Shown: one piece after another, positions 35,026 through 47,209 of the stretch
Numbering within the stretch: position 1 is the stretch's first letter
Layout: the number at the start of each line of letters is the position of its first letter
DNA from: Macrocystis pyrifera
Taxonomy: Eukaryota; Sar; Phaeophyceae; Laminariales; Laminariaceae
NCBI GenBank assembly: GCA_031763025.1
Contig: JASSKH010000019.1
Coordinates: 10,972,009 to 11,036,008 of the forward strand
Direction of reading: 5' to 3'
Length of the DNA: 64,000 nt
Program-made: the position numbers and the translations under genes
Notes under the pieces: model-generated
What the model was told of the DNA's origin: nothing
The model's database searches: none
Seen by the model: the letters and a program-made list of their open reading frames with translations, nothing else

Positions 35026-36307
35026 CTGTGGATTAGGGATTAACATCAAATCACTTTCGGAGTTGACTTGGTTGTAAATAATTTTGGCCAAATCGAGTTG
35101 ATTTAATCACGACTAGTTCATCATAAGCAACGCAACCAACCTCGCGATGATGTGATTCTAATCGTGCTTTTTGGATAATTGTATTGATGATTATTAACCG
35201 GTTTTTCACAGATACCAACCCCAGCTTCCCGAATGGGGTCCTGCTCTTGTAATGCACGGATTCCCTTCCTCCACACGCTCTCTCAAGTGTTAGCCTACTG
35301 TACAATGCAGTATAACTGCTGGTGTGTTCCACTGCACGCAAATAATCGGAAGCACCAAAGCTCCATTGACGCCCCTCACAACACGTACCCCCCCTAGGTA
35401 TGTTGCCACTATTCGTGTGCTTACGATACAATGAAAGGCGCCATACTATCTCCTGAAGAGTATGCGTGCTAGATTGCCGCCATCCTTCTCTGCGCTAAAA
35501 GCAGTAGCTAGACGGGACCCTACAATTAACTGAGTCGTGGGTGGCAGTCCATTTAGAACACAGCAGCAGAATCTTCTACCTGAGTTTGTGCTTCATGCTT
35601 TTAAAAAGGAAATTTATATCTCAGCCCAAACGATTGCGCTCCTTAGTACCAATGAGCCCACCTACGGAAAAGATGCGTTCGGATGCGGCAGATGACGCTT
35701 GAACCGCAAGGTACTTGCAGGCTAGCATTCCAATATGGTGATAGATGCGCGAGGACTTTTGCGACCAACCGAGGGGCCCGCCTGCGGCTTCGACGGAACC
35801 CTCTGGAACCTCTTCCGACTTAAAGAGATCCCATTCGTGCATGCTTTCGTCCCTTTCGGACAGCTTGAGCGTTCGCGGCTTCTTTGCCATGGAAGTGGCA
35901 GCTCTACCCTGAGCGTCATCTCTGGTATTCCTTCTTAAGATGGCTCTTTCTCTAGGCCGTCTCCAGCATGAGACCGCCAAGAGACGTTCCGCCAACCTCA
36001 CCGTCGGCTTGCTTGACCTTCTTCCTCTACGGTACTTGTCTTGGTCCCTTCGTTTGCCCGCGTAATAGATTAATTTCGGTTGCGCCGCAGAACGCATGCT
36101 TTTCAAGAGGTACACAAAAACAACTACCTTTGCTATCGGAAATTAATAAACCAATCATGATTTTGATGATTAGTAAACCAATCATTATTAGTTGATTAAT
36201 AGTCATTACTCAACTAAACTTGATCACATCAAATATTAAAATCAATCACCCAAAATTAATTATAGTCAACACGTGATTATGGGTTGATGTACATCCCTAC
36301 TGTGGAT
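35026..36307. mobile_element. hAT-superfamily DNA transposon, deletion derivative
   Basis: The element spans 35034-36299. It is flanked by a perfect 8-base target duplication, CTGTGGAT, at 35026-35033 and 36300-36307, as expected for hAT. The ends are inverted repeats: TAGGGATTAACATCAA on the left, TAGGGATGTACATCAA on the right (14 of 16 match). Subterminal regions are AT-rich with repeated TTGATTAAT/AATCAATC-type words. It carries only the end of a transposase gene, so it cannot move alone. Confidence 0.95.
35621..36115 (-). pseudogene. hAT transposase, C-terminal dimerisation domain only
   Basis: The minus-strand frame of about 164 codons ends with the hallmark hAT C-terminal block: YLAVQASSAASERIFSVGG, then LIGTKERNRL. 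This region mediates transposase dimerisation. Upstream residues include a W within GPLGWSQ, as in family members just before the block. The catalytic RNase H-like core and the BED zinc finger are missing, because the whole element is only 1.27 kb. The frame itself is open, so the deletion, not point mutation, removed function. The first part of the frame may be intron or unrelated sequence. Confidence 0.85.
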
Positions 36308-36579
36308 GGTCCACGAACGAAATCAACAGAGACCACTAGCCCGGAGACGGTTCGCCCCCCGTTAGCATAATTGTTTGTGGAAAGATCACCCCCTACTTCC
36401 GATAACGTCTTCTGTTGGAGTTGTCCACCATAAATCGTTGTGCTCCCCGGGGAGCGTTCTCAGACGATACTGCGACAATTGAACAGGAGAGAGAAAATGC
36501 AATGAGTGATGGAAGTAATTATATCGGTACAGAATTATTCAAGCCGATGACGGAATCAACCACAACCTGCAAGTGCTGC
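36308..36579. other. No gene seen
   Basis: This is the flank of the hAT element. Nothing was recognised. Confidence 0.35.
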
Positions 36580-36720
36580 GTTGTTTTATCAGTGCTGTAT
36601 CAGTTGCCTGACGATCGAAGCGCGCGATTCTTGTCCGGAGGGATCCACTGCAGCGTCGTCACTTCGTGCCCTGGTTTCTTCTGTCCTGCAGAATCTACCC
36701 CTGTCGTACGTTTGTCGCGC
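36580..36720 (+). pseudogene. Cysteine-rich GCC2/GCC3-like repeat fragment
   Basis: One plus frame gives DSCPEGSTAASSL. The neighbouring frame continues CPGFFCPAESTPVV. Joined across a one-base indel near 36660, they form the C-PxGx-x-CPxGS/T pattern of GCC2/GCC3 (ephrin-receptor-like) repeats found in large secreted or membrane proteins of stramenopiles. Only about 45 residues are recognisable and the frame is broken. It is probably a relic, though an unseen splice could also explain the shift. Confidence 0.4.
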
Positions 36721-37407
36721 GGTTGTGCCTACTGTTGTACCCTTTTGGTTTGATATGAGAATGACCGTGCGACCCTGCTTACCGTATCCTACGGGCTTGA
36801 ATCAACTGCGCTTCGTTTGCGACCACTTAATATTTCCCCTGCTCCTGCCCATTTTTGTGGGCGTCAACCATATAATGGATTCGTGGCGCTTCCGGTGCTA
36901 GATGTCGACGGGTAGGACTAAGGGGTTTGTCCCCCTTTACGTTCAGAGAGTGGGAACCAGACGTTAGAAATTGACAATACCGCAGACGGCACCGCCCACT
37001 ACGTGACTTCGGGATATCACAGGTTGGCGTAGAAGTTTTAAAGGAAAGAGTCTCATTTCACGGGCTCGACATTATCGTACACCCCTACTGCGGTGTACCC
37101 GCACTGTTCGCAGACGTTGAATACCACCAAAGGTCTAATTGATTCGTTTTTAGTGCGGGCGTCCACTCGTTTTTAATGCGGGCGTCCACAACGGGGGTCA
37201 TGTTGGCTCTCGCAATAAACATCTTCACACCAATTCCAATGTACCAAGTATCCGGTGGAGTGTATCGATGTGTTTGTAGTCAATGCGTATCTCGATAGGA
37301 AGCAACAGCTACACTACTCGGCCTTGCTCAACCGACGCTTCTCTCCCAAGTTTACGTAAGGGTTTGCCTGGAGTGTGATCGACGACGACACAGCACCGCT
37401 GATCATC
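36721..37407. other. No gene seen
   Basis: A short piece of repeat family R (GGTGCTAGATGTCGACGGGT) lies at 36.89-36.92 kb. TCGTTTTTAGTGCGGGCGTCCA is duplicated at 37.14-37.19 kb. Confidence 0.4.
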
Positions 37408-37512
37408 ATGGCCGTCCGTCGTACAGCTTGGGAGTTTCTGTTGGTAATCCATGCTCTCCACACCGCCCACGCACAAGTGGCGACATGTACGATGGCCGAC
37501 ATAGACAATCCG
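37408..37512 (+). CDS. Candidate first exon with signal peptide, gene unknown
   Basis: The ATG at 37408 opens 35 codons: a basic start (MAVRR), a hydrophobic core (WEFLLVIHALHTA) and a likely signal-peptidase site after AHAQ. A cysteine follows, and the frame then meets a clean donor, CCG|GTAAGA, at 37513. A first exon of a secreted protein is the simplest reading. The next gene on this strand is the vWD/root-cap-like exon at 42.38 kb, also probably secreted, but the phases (0 here, one extra base needed there) require at least one exon in between, which I could not find. A free-standing short peptide is unlikely. Confidence 0.4.
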
Positions 37513-40500
37513 GTAAGAGCGCTATCCTCTCTTCGTGTTTCCTGTAGGGCCTTTAACGGCGTTTCCGAAGAATTGCGTGCACTGATAGTTAACGTCGCAC
37601 CACCTTGGTGTGCACACTCGAAGTATTTTCGCCTTATTGTCTATAAGGCCTGACCTGATTCTGTTGCAGGTATCTAACTTTTACGTTTTCCAACCTCGTT
37701 TCGTCCGTACGTTGAAACGTTAAACGACGAGGCAGTGCACTTTCAGTGGACGAGATCTTGACGTCGGATGTGGCATGCCAGTATGGGTCGGAAGTTGTGT
37801 ACAAATTGCAGGCGTCGGCGAGCCAGTCTGCGCCGTTGCGTTCCCCGCCTACACAAATGACATGGTGAGCAATCAGGGAAGACGGCGATAGCGATGTGTT
37901 TTTCGTTGTATATCAGCGAGGAGCCACTTGGGCTGGGGACCCTACTGTTTCCTCGGCAGCTTGAACTTATGTGTTTTCTCGTTTCACGACATGGACTGCC
38001 ATAAAGGTGCATCTTCACGCTGCGTCAACATATTATTTTCGATAGCGTCCTTGAACGAAGGTACAGAGGGTAATTGTTCGTTCGGATTTATCCTGAAGAG
38101 AAATGAACTACTCCCCTTGCCCTACGATTATTCGCATTTTTGAACGGTTCTCGTTCGTTATACTCGCACGGCAAAATTTCGTTGCGTGGGGCTCTACATG
38201 GCCTCACAGGTCGGTCGGCCGTGCAACCCCGGTATTTGCACGATTCGCCCAGCTGCCCCCTGGTGTGTATTTGAAGACCACCTCCAATCTTGAAAGGCCG
38301 GACTTAAGTCACCGAATATCGTCCGAATCACTTCGGACACATGGGTATTATACGTAGAACATAAGACGCGCGCTACAGTAGAAGTGCACTATATTGTTGC
38401 TGAGGCTCCTTGAGGAACTCCAGACCTCACACTTAAACTGACTGGAAATGTTTTGAAAGTGCTACTCGATGAATATTCTTATGGCCTAGGCATACTAAGA
38501 TGGTTTGCTAAAATAAAAGCGAAGTCCTCTTGAGGGCCCCCGTCACTCACAAAACAAGAAAAACCAAATCCATCTCTATCGTGGAACGCACCATGAGCGT
38601 CACCGACTTCGATCAGAATACTAGTGCTACAGTAAAGAAGGATACCCTCAGTTGTTCTACCGCGTTTATGCCGGTGGAACGAGTGATCGCTCTAAAAAAC
38701 TCAAGTAGATATTGATATTCCATTTGGCTGTAGCAGGATACTAGATATCTGTGTTGCGGTGCATTTGGCGCAACCTGAATGGCTTGGACTCTGTAGACTT
38801 CAAATACATATGGTAGTCGCTCGGCCGAGTGGCTCAGAGCGACTTAAACACAACGATCTGAACGTAAACCCCCACCGTAGAAATAGAAACTAACGTTGTG
38901 TATTGAGGCACGAACGACGATGTTTCGAGGCAAATGAGTTTGCACCCGTAGGCGTTATTTACGAGACACAAGATCTTGCAGATGGTATCACACAAAGACG
39001 TGGAACATCGTTTCGGAAGAAATTTCACGCGATAGTGACTGCGACCGATCAGTACGTTCTCAAACGAACAACCTAATAGCAACGTATTACGCCCTAGACA
39101 CGAAATGTTGCATCATGTTAGTATTTTTATTTACCCGCTCGTTGTCACGGCGCCAACTATGGGCAGGCCGGGTGCTGCTGTCATCGCAAGCTCTAAACAT
39201 TTTGCGCAGTCAACTACTAAATAGTTGTAATAGAAAAACCGGCATGAGCTACCGTACTTTCATAACGCCCATTTTTCTTGCCCTTCCGTCATTTACCAGG
39301 TTTGTTACGAGCCCGAAGGCTGTGTTTGTGCCAACGGCGTTTGCATCGCTAGTTCAAGGATGGAAGTATGCGGTGAGGCGGGCTGTCTGTGCTGATCATT
39401 GTATTGAGGCGATGCGCCTGACAGAGGTTGCTATAGTTTCTTATTTCCAGGAGGTTTCGTCTATGTGCGCCCTGTCCTTGTTGCGCTCATCACGTGCCAC
39501 TCCACCCGATTATGTTTAAGTTTGGGCACGGAACTATTATCAGTGAGTTAAAACTGGACTGTGGCGTCGATCATCAGTACCCTGCGTGCCATCAAACCAC
39601 TAGTCATAGTTTTATGCGGAGGTAGTTAATTTCATCTACTCGGAATAACACAGGGAACAAAATCGAGGAAAATGAAGTTCACCTTTAGCAATGACGGGAG
39701 GATTTTCATATCGTAAGGGTTGGTTCATGCAAAATTTATATCACTGGAGCGTTGATGGCACGCGTTGCTCCTACTCTTAAGGCATAGAGTGGTGGGGTCC
39801 CACCGGAAACTACTACGCAGTACTCAACGCCCCCCACTCCACTCGTGTCTACAAAAGCAAGTTGATGAAGTCCCTTAAGAAAATGTAACGTCCTGCGGCG
39901 GTGACTTACGTACGAGATAATCAGCCGGCTGAATCTTGTGATAGGCTCAACCACTCTCTCGTTACAACCAGTTATTCTCTTCTGGCAATTACATACCGTG
40001 CACGTGCCTAACCCTAGTGCGGAGTGCTTACTTATTTTTCCATCGCTACTCTCGGAGGAGTGGTTGGGTATGGGAAGCAATATTATCGTAGTGGGTTCTG
40101 TTGACTGAGTGCCTTAATATACCATCGGCATCGGGCTGTTACCGATGCGAGGATGCGGTGCCAACGAAGCAGTGGAAAAACAGCAGTAGACGCTGCGGCT
40201 TCGGTAAGCTGGCGCTCAGATGCCCCGTTGACCAAGTATCGTGCCCTTTTCTTACCCTGAAGATGCGTGGAAAACTCGTTGTTACATCAGAACCGTGAAG
40301 TCGCGTGGAACATGGTTGTTTGGGTGGCTACCGCGGTAGAGGTAGCGGCTGATTTTGTGTGGGCCTCCTCGCTTATGAAGCTACAGGTGTAGTGTACGTC
40401 TCCATGAAAACACCCCTTTGAAACAGCGTTAACGCTTAACCTCGAGCCGTCGCAAGAATCGGAGTAGTACTGTATGAACAAAAATGGCATGGACCATATT

Positions 40501-42379
40501 GAGGAAGTCCTTCCGTGAACTATTTTTTCTGCTTAAAGTAGGCTATTAGCAGCGCTTATAGTACTACGCGTAATACGTTATGTCTTCCCTGATGGCAACA
40601 CATTTGACACCACGCACGTTTTATCCTCGTATTAGAGCTGATCAACAACTTTCGCCGTTCTCTCTGTTCTTTCCGCTCGGCACCACGGGTCTTTGACTCC
40701 ACTTCGACAATCAGCTTTCACGCCAGGTACGACATGACCGCGGACGCCACACGTTCAGCGATAAGGGTTTGGCGTTATAGGGGAGACGAGTGGTTTAGTG
40801 GTTCCAGTGAGCCAGCGTTATGATTGACTTCTACTAGTTCGTCATACCGTAGATACCGCGCATGTCGATCAGCAGTGGCTTACCAACGATTGTATGGAGC
40901 ATGCACGAGATTGGAATCACCCAAAGGTGTTGTCACTGTCCCTTGATGCTGGACAGAAGTATCGTTTTGTCACGAGCGACGCGAGGCCTAAACGCTGGCG
41001 GTGAGGCCACGTACGCGTGTTACCCACCTACATAATGAAACCATCTATTAATGAGACGAGTGCTGTCGGTTGCCCGTGACTATAATCCGTATGGCGGACA
41101 ACTAGCCGTAAAGTGTGTACTGTCTTGACGGTGAGTGGAGGGATGTTGAGCACGCCCTTCGTTTAGTACGTTTTTCTCTCGTTAACGGGTCATCACATAT
41201 ACATTGGATCTTCATCATTGCCTTGATTCCGGGACCTAACAACGAAATGTATTCAACCTCAGGGAAGCTTACCCTCCCGCCTAACCGCCGCTTAAAACAC
41301 GTTTCTTGATAAGCTCGCCCACCAAAATGTCTAATGTGACATTCCGCTAACACGATAGTATACTACTAAAGGGTACACGTTGCGGTCACGATTTTTGCCT
41401 TTGGACTCTGTAGTTCTTTGTAACTACATGCGTAATCGATAACTATTCATTTGTATCATTTGGAATAAGCGTTGCTGCCCACGTCGAACAAAATCCGCAA
41501 TGCATTGCGTAGATGCGACTCGGTACAACATATCAGTGCTGCCCTCTCTTGAATTGTCTAGCGTAAGAAAACATCCAGCTTAGAGAATTGACTTACGTCC
41601 AAGGCTAACCGGTTCGTATTTGTTTTGCCGGCCGGCACACCCTCTTCCCATTTTGCAATTTGACCCCGCTGTCGGCCCCTTGAACTTGGCACCTCGCTCC
41701 CACTTAGCGGTGCAGAAATACATCATTCCCTCTTCAGGATCGCCCGGAGGTAAACATGGCACCCTGATTACGTCTGGTACCAAGTCAGCAAATATGTACT
41801 TATAACTCCGGCTGTAACTCAAACCATACTGAATTCAAGTACAAATCTGATTTGCTTGGCACGTACGTGCAATTTTTCCCGTTCCCCGGCATGAAGAGTT
41901 CCTGCATGCAGTTTCTCTCGACACGTATTGTTCTCGACGTCAGGATTTAATGCCCACCGATAGTCCGCACCAGTGAAAACAATGTAGTGTCTAATCCTCG
42001 ACGATGTGCTTGCCTGTCATGCATTGTCCTTGTCACTGTTTATATCATTGTACATATTGGATCATCTTGGCGGGGAACACTCTTAACGGCGTGATAGAAC
42101 CGGTCATTGACTTTGTGGCGAGTGCCTCACGCGTAGGGGTGTCTCTGACCGTTCGCGTGATGCTACACCACGTTATCCAACCGCAGGCAACGCCTGAAAC
42201 GATGTCGATCCCCCCCATCCATTATTGAATCATCTTCGTCTCAAATGTATCGTTTTTCCCTGCCTATGTTGGGCCTTGTGCTTGCCTACCTGCGTTTGAG
42301 TTGTTCTGTTGAACGTCATCGATTTGTTGGTTCATATACTACGCAAATTTTGCCCCGAACGTGGACGCGAATATTGCAG
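37513..42379. other. Mostly unassigned, possible scattered exons
   Basis: This is the largest stretch without a clear gene. Composition is more balanced than in the repeat regions. Short frames look protein-like on the minus strand: 41597-41782 (see next entry), 41.17-41.29 kb (SFPEVEYISLLGPGIKA), 40.29-40.47 kb (cysteine-rich, YYSDSCDGS and KGCFHGDVHYTCS) and 39.74-39.87 kb (LAFVDTSGVGGVEYC). None matches a family I can name with confidence, and splice phases were not reconciled. Confidence 0.3.
41597..41782 (-). CDS. Candidate exon, unknown cysteine-containing protein
   Basis: On the minus strand a segment between an acceptor (TTGGTACCAG) at 41783 and a donor (GTAAGT) at 41596 codes DVIRVPCLPPGDPEEGMMYF, then CTAKWERGAKFKG and NCKMGRGCAGRQ. 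The composition is balanced and the flanking splice signals are good, ending in phase 1. I do not recognise the family. The opposite strand is also open over part of it, so the strand choice is an inference. Confidence 0.3.
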
Positions 42380-43290
42380 CGTGCCCGGATGGGGCAGACC
42401 TATGCGATGACCCCCACATGAAAGGCCTGCGCGGCCAGAAGATTGATTGGTCTGGAGTCGACGGCGCCTGGTACAACTTGATCAGGGATGAAGATGTTAA
42501 TCTCCATGTGAACGTCCGGTTGACGGCCCCGCTGCCCGAGGAGTTCCCTGATCGACAGCTGATCACGGGCCTCAGCGTCCTGTCGGAGGGACACTCGTTT
42601 GTTATCGAGGTGAAGAACCCCTACGATGTCGATACAGACGGGTGTCCCGGAGGGACCTCGCCCTGCCTTTCCGACGGCGGACTTCGAGCTGTCGTCGATG
42701 GGCAGGAAGTAGAAGGCCTCCTGCACTTTTCAAGGAACGAACTCGTCGTAGACGGCATCACTGTTTCGGCGTCAAACTTACCTGCGGAGTGCCGTCAGTT
42801 TGGCGGAGAAAAGATTTGGGCCCGCATGTACGACGAAATGCTGCAAGGCACCCGCCAGCTGGCGATGGAGGAAAAATTCGAAGACTGGATCCTACGTTTC
42901 AACGACATGGCGGCGCCCAAATGGTGCGCGCAGTACGTCCATCAGCACGAGCTTGCCGATTTGCAGTCGATTCATGCTGTCTTTAAAATAGTAACGCCAT
43001 CGGTCACTGTTCGCCTTAACGTCGGTACGAACTCTCAAGGGGACGGCGAACTAGATTGGGATGGCCGTGTCTTGCCCGATCTTGAGTTCTGGCAGATGGA
43101 CGTGGGGCTGGACGGCCTGTCCCTTGATCACGAGTCCCTGTCTGGAATTCTGGGTGAGACGGCCCGCCCGGTGCTGGATGAGAACGGTCGCGAGGTAATG
43201 GAAGGGTACGAGGCGTTCCGTGGCGCAGTTCAAGACTACCGGGTGTTCGGTCCCCTGGGCACCGAATTCGCCCTTCTCCAGAAATCGTAA
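42380..43290 (+). CDS. Secreted vWD/root-cap-like protein, last exon
   Basis: This is one uninterrupted coding exon of about 303 codons, from an acceptor ending ATTGCAG at 42379 to a TAA stop at 43288-43290. It starts CPDGADLCDDPHMKGLRG, then DWSGVDGAWYNLI and VNLHVNVRLTAP. The CxDPHxxGxxG...DGxWY...LxVNVR layout is that of von Willebrand D-like and plant root-cap/LEA-type extracellular domains. The C-terminal part has SLSGILGETARPVL, like the G-x-LG-x-T-x-R step of these domains, and ends YRVFGPLGTEFALL. About seven cysteines fit an extracellular fold. The 5' exon with the signal peptide is not in this piece. Regular codon use, no breaks and higher G+C than its surroundings argue for a live gene. 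The ligand is unknown. Confidence 0.7.
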
Positions 43291-43708
43291 GGGTGACCTC
43301 TACAAACAGGGTGCAGATGTTGAGAGTGTCCAAACGTCTTGATTCGTGTCGTGACTCTTGTTGAAGTACGGCCGAGAGCACCGATGGTGACATAATCTGG
43401 TTAATAACAGCGAGGTAAAACACTACAATAATTTATTTCGAAGAAATATATGCAACCGGTACTCGTGTGCGTTGAACGCAATGGGCTGAACATGATTTCG
43501 TAGGCTTCAATCGCGGAGGAACCTATTCACATCGCTGGAGGAAGTTTGATGGTACGAAGTTTATAGAGTTGTTTATTTTTTACTTGCATTGGGTTTACAT
43601 AGATAAAGCGGCAGATTGTTGCTCAAAGAGTATCTTCATGGAGTTACGTATTGTCAACTGTAACGGGGAGGTTGATATGTTGTCCACGCACGGTCGGCAG
43701 AATCAGCC
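43291..43708. other. 3' UTR and spacer
   Basis: It includes the 3' UTR of the vWD-like gene. The segment 43.44-43.51 kb (ATGCAACCGGTACTCGTGTG, then GCTGAACATGA) has a diverged partner at 44.05-44.10 kb. Confidence 0.4.
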
Positions 43709-43940
43709 GTGCAGAGTTTCTCGCAAACCAGGTGCGTGCGAAACGTGGTTCGGTTTTTACCATGCCTTTGTGTTACATGCGGAATTTTCATCCGGGCCGT
43801 TTATCACTACCGCATGTCCGGCCCTGTGGGCACCGGAATCGCCCTTCTCAACAGACATTCATTGTCCGGGCTACATACAGGGTGCAAAGGTGCCCCGATG
43901 TTCAGACTGTCCAAGAATCTCTATGAACGTCATAAATGAT
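43709..43940 (+). pseudogene. Truncated duplicate of the vWD-like gene 3' end
   Basis: The frame ends HYRMSGPVGTGIALL, matching the gene's final DYRVFGPLGTEFALL. The nucleotide match (CTGGGCACCGAATTCGCCCTTCTC against GTGGGCACCGGAATCGCCCTTCTC, shown as related words) continues past the gene's stop into shared 3' UTR sequence (ACAGGGTGCA). The body of the domain is missing. It is a tandem duplicate reduced to its end. Confidence 0.65.
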
Positions 43941-46900
43941 GGACACATTTCGTTGAGAGCATCGATTGCGACTAGCTAGGATGGGGTTGCCATCGGCTAG
44001 GTACATTCAAAGATATATTTATTTATATATATACGTTCGGGGGAACATATGCACCCGCTACAAATGCGCGTTTTACGCAATAGGCTGAGCATGACGTGGT
44101 ACACTCCAGTCACGTAGACGTCAATCGGCATGGTGGGCTGAAGTTTTCTGATACTCAGACTAACGGCTTCGTTTGGGGTAGCATGCATCGCGGGTTATGT
44201 GACAGGTCAGTATCAAGCGCGTTTCGGTTTCAATCAAACCTTCGTGCACACATAAGGATATATTTTTATGCGCTTTATTTCTGCAGCAATTTCAGGGGCA
44301 TTCCATAGCTTTTGATGGGATTTAAGATGGAAATACCGCAGGAGGACGACGTCATTGGCTTGAAGACCCAAAGCTTTGTGTACACATGTCGATGTTTTAT
44401 ACCAGGTCGTGGTTTATTGGTACACGCAATTCAGGAGAATTCGGCAGGTTTTCTTGAAACTTCGATGGGAACATTACAGGAGAACGGCGTCAATAGCTCG
44501 AAGACGAAGCTGTAGTGTTACTGGATGTTGGGCAAGATGCTTACCACCATGCTTTCACTATTTGTTCTTACCTATGACGTAGTCTGCGTCTGTCAGCGTT
44601 GGCAATATTCATGTCTTGAGATATTCGGAAATTCTATCCACGGTGGTGTTCCAACTGCAGGAGCAACGTTTACCTAATCGGGAAAATGTTTCAAGGACTT
44701 GGTCGAACAGGTTCCCTCACGAGAGCTATTGTAATCACCAATGTACGCTATCGCGCGAACAGGGCGAAGGGTGGATGGGTGCGGTGTTGATTATGAAAAT
44801 TTGTTTGTTTGGGGACACAGGGGTTAGACTTGCTCAGCGTCAATGGCATCAAAGTGTTGTCCTGCGCTCCAAATGAAAAAATAGCGATCACCAGCGCCTT
44901 CGTCAGCACACCGAGAGGTGAAAAATCGCGTCCCTACAACAGGACATACCTTCATGGCCGTAGCAGCCGATGGACTGCATGCTATTCATTCCATCGCGTC
45001 CACCTACAGTACACTATGTTTGAAACAATCCAAAGCCTTCCGCCAGTAGCGAAGCCAACCGGGTATGCGTCATTATCGACCCTACTGACTTCTATCGCAC
45101 AAGCGAAATTTTCAGGCATTAACCTGCCCAAAGTTGGCGTGGTAGGTGCTAAAGTCCGACGAAAAGTGTCGCCAGCCGGTTGCTACGAGGGCCATTTTGA
45201 CTGACAACCAGGGTCTTCAACGCCGTATGTATCAACTCTACTGATACTATATATGCCTTAGTCATCATGACAATCTTTGACACGATGGAAGTCGGGTACA
45301 CGCTTCGACCTCGCTGGCAGTGCAAGAGGGGAGGGTAGGGGTCTTCCGAAACTTCGGTCCTGGTTTATCTAAAACGAACGCCAGTTCAGATGCGCAACAA
45401 ATGTTTGCACCTCCAGTCCCGCCATAACACCGCCCGGAAGACACCGTGGACCGAGTATGTGACTGCCAAAGGTAGTTACCGTGGAAATTCATGGGAAGCT
45501 TGTACAATATGTATCAGAAACTAAGCGAGTCATTTCGAAGAACGACCAGCGAATTGGCAATTTCATACCTCACGAAGGAATTCTATGGGATATCTCAGAC
45601 TAACGCGAGGACAAAGCAGTGAATTATGGACAAAGCGAACACGCTGTTACAGGATGAGGCTCGACACCATGAATCACGGGCGGTGTTCTTCGGCAAACGC
45701 TCGCAAAATACGAAACTCGATGCCACCATGACCGAGCATTTGCATCCGCCACCGATTGAACTACCTCTTGGAGACGACTCGCATACATGGTGACGAGAAG
45801 AGTTAGACTCATGATTAATTTGAAGGTTCAAGTAACACAGGATCTGCCCCACGATTTTCATGATGAAACGTCTACTGCTCTATGTCCATGACTTGAATTG
45901 CCAAGTCTACTCGCGAGGGCCCCGAGCAATGGAGATACGCCATCGTCAACGTCCTTCACGATAATTCGAATCGCCATGGTTGCAACAACTACATATGAAT
46001 TTCGAACAGTTCCCACACAAAGTATAGCGGAATAAAACCGCGCCCCGCCGCGGCGACTACGTGGAGGCAAGAGCAGTCCTTCCTGAAGAATTGCGCGTCT
46101 CCCGTTTGATACGAACCGCAGACAAGATGGTGTTCGCCGACAGACGTCATATCTCTGAACATGGTCTTCATCGCGGTCCAAAGCGCCTTTTGACACCGTC
46201 GACTGAGAGAGCCTTTTAAGAGGTATTCACACGCCTTGGTGCATTAGCGATGATGCGTGATAAATATCACGAATTCCGGAATCGCAGTCTGGTTAGAGTT
46301 CGCAAGAAGGACGGCGCGCATTCGCAATTGGCCGAGTCGCGCAGCGTCTTTGACAAAGCCGCGCATTATTGCCGGTGCTGTTGAACGCGTTTTTCGCCGC
46401 TGTGATCTACGTGGTGAGGGGTTGAGCTCACGTCGAAGGAGATATAATGATGGGAAAGAGGTTCCGTTGGCATACGTATGACGGGTCGTGCGGAGTACGC
46501 TGCCCGTCGAACTCTGAACCTTCCACTCCCAGGTCCAGTTGCGAGTTTTTATGGCTGCCCGCGCCGACAGCAACGTGACCCCGACACACCTCTCGTACGG
46601 GAAGGCCATTGATCAACGAGTCACGATGTGCTGTGGAAGACATTTCCTCATTTCCGCGGGCACTTTATTTTGAGAAAGTGATGGAGTGGAGACATCTCTA
46701 CACAGGAACGTACTAAATTGTACTTATATGGACGTACTTTCTCTGTCATATTCAGTGGCATGCGAGGGTACATTCCATTTTGGTTTTGCCAGATGGGTAT
46801 AATGGTGTTGAATCATTCGGTATATCGGTCGAGTCCGATAGCTCTTACAGTATAAGCAGGATAACAGAGCAAAGGTTGTGCGTGTACGAGCAGAGGCGCG

Positions 46901-47209
46901 TGGGAATTAAACCAAAGCCAAAGAATCGTCTATACATGTCGGCCGGAAGCTCTCTCGACCAAGTCTCGAGGCATGTCAAACATAAAAAAAATTGATACAT
47001 ACACACACCCAACATGATGTTTTGTTTTTGTGTCGATTGCCTGATACCATGTTGAAATACACTATTTTTTCGATTAGTGGCGAAACAATATGTTGCCTGC
47101 TGGACGGAGATTGCGAACCTGCTATAAACACATGGCTCAAATAAGAGGTGAATGTGAGCTGACATCGATACATTCCCTCAACGGCCGTATCATTGCCAGG
47201 CAGACGCCC
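43941..47209. other. Duplicated 3' flank and unassigned sequence
   Basis: Positions 44.31-44.37 and 44.46-44.52 kb share GATGGGA, GCAGGAGGACGACGTCA-like and CTTGAAGAC-like sequence, a ~145-base-spaced duplication. Beyond that, several frames of 60-130 codons are open on both strands, with no domain. Confidence 0.35.
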
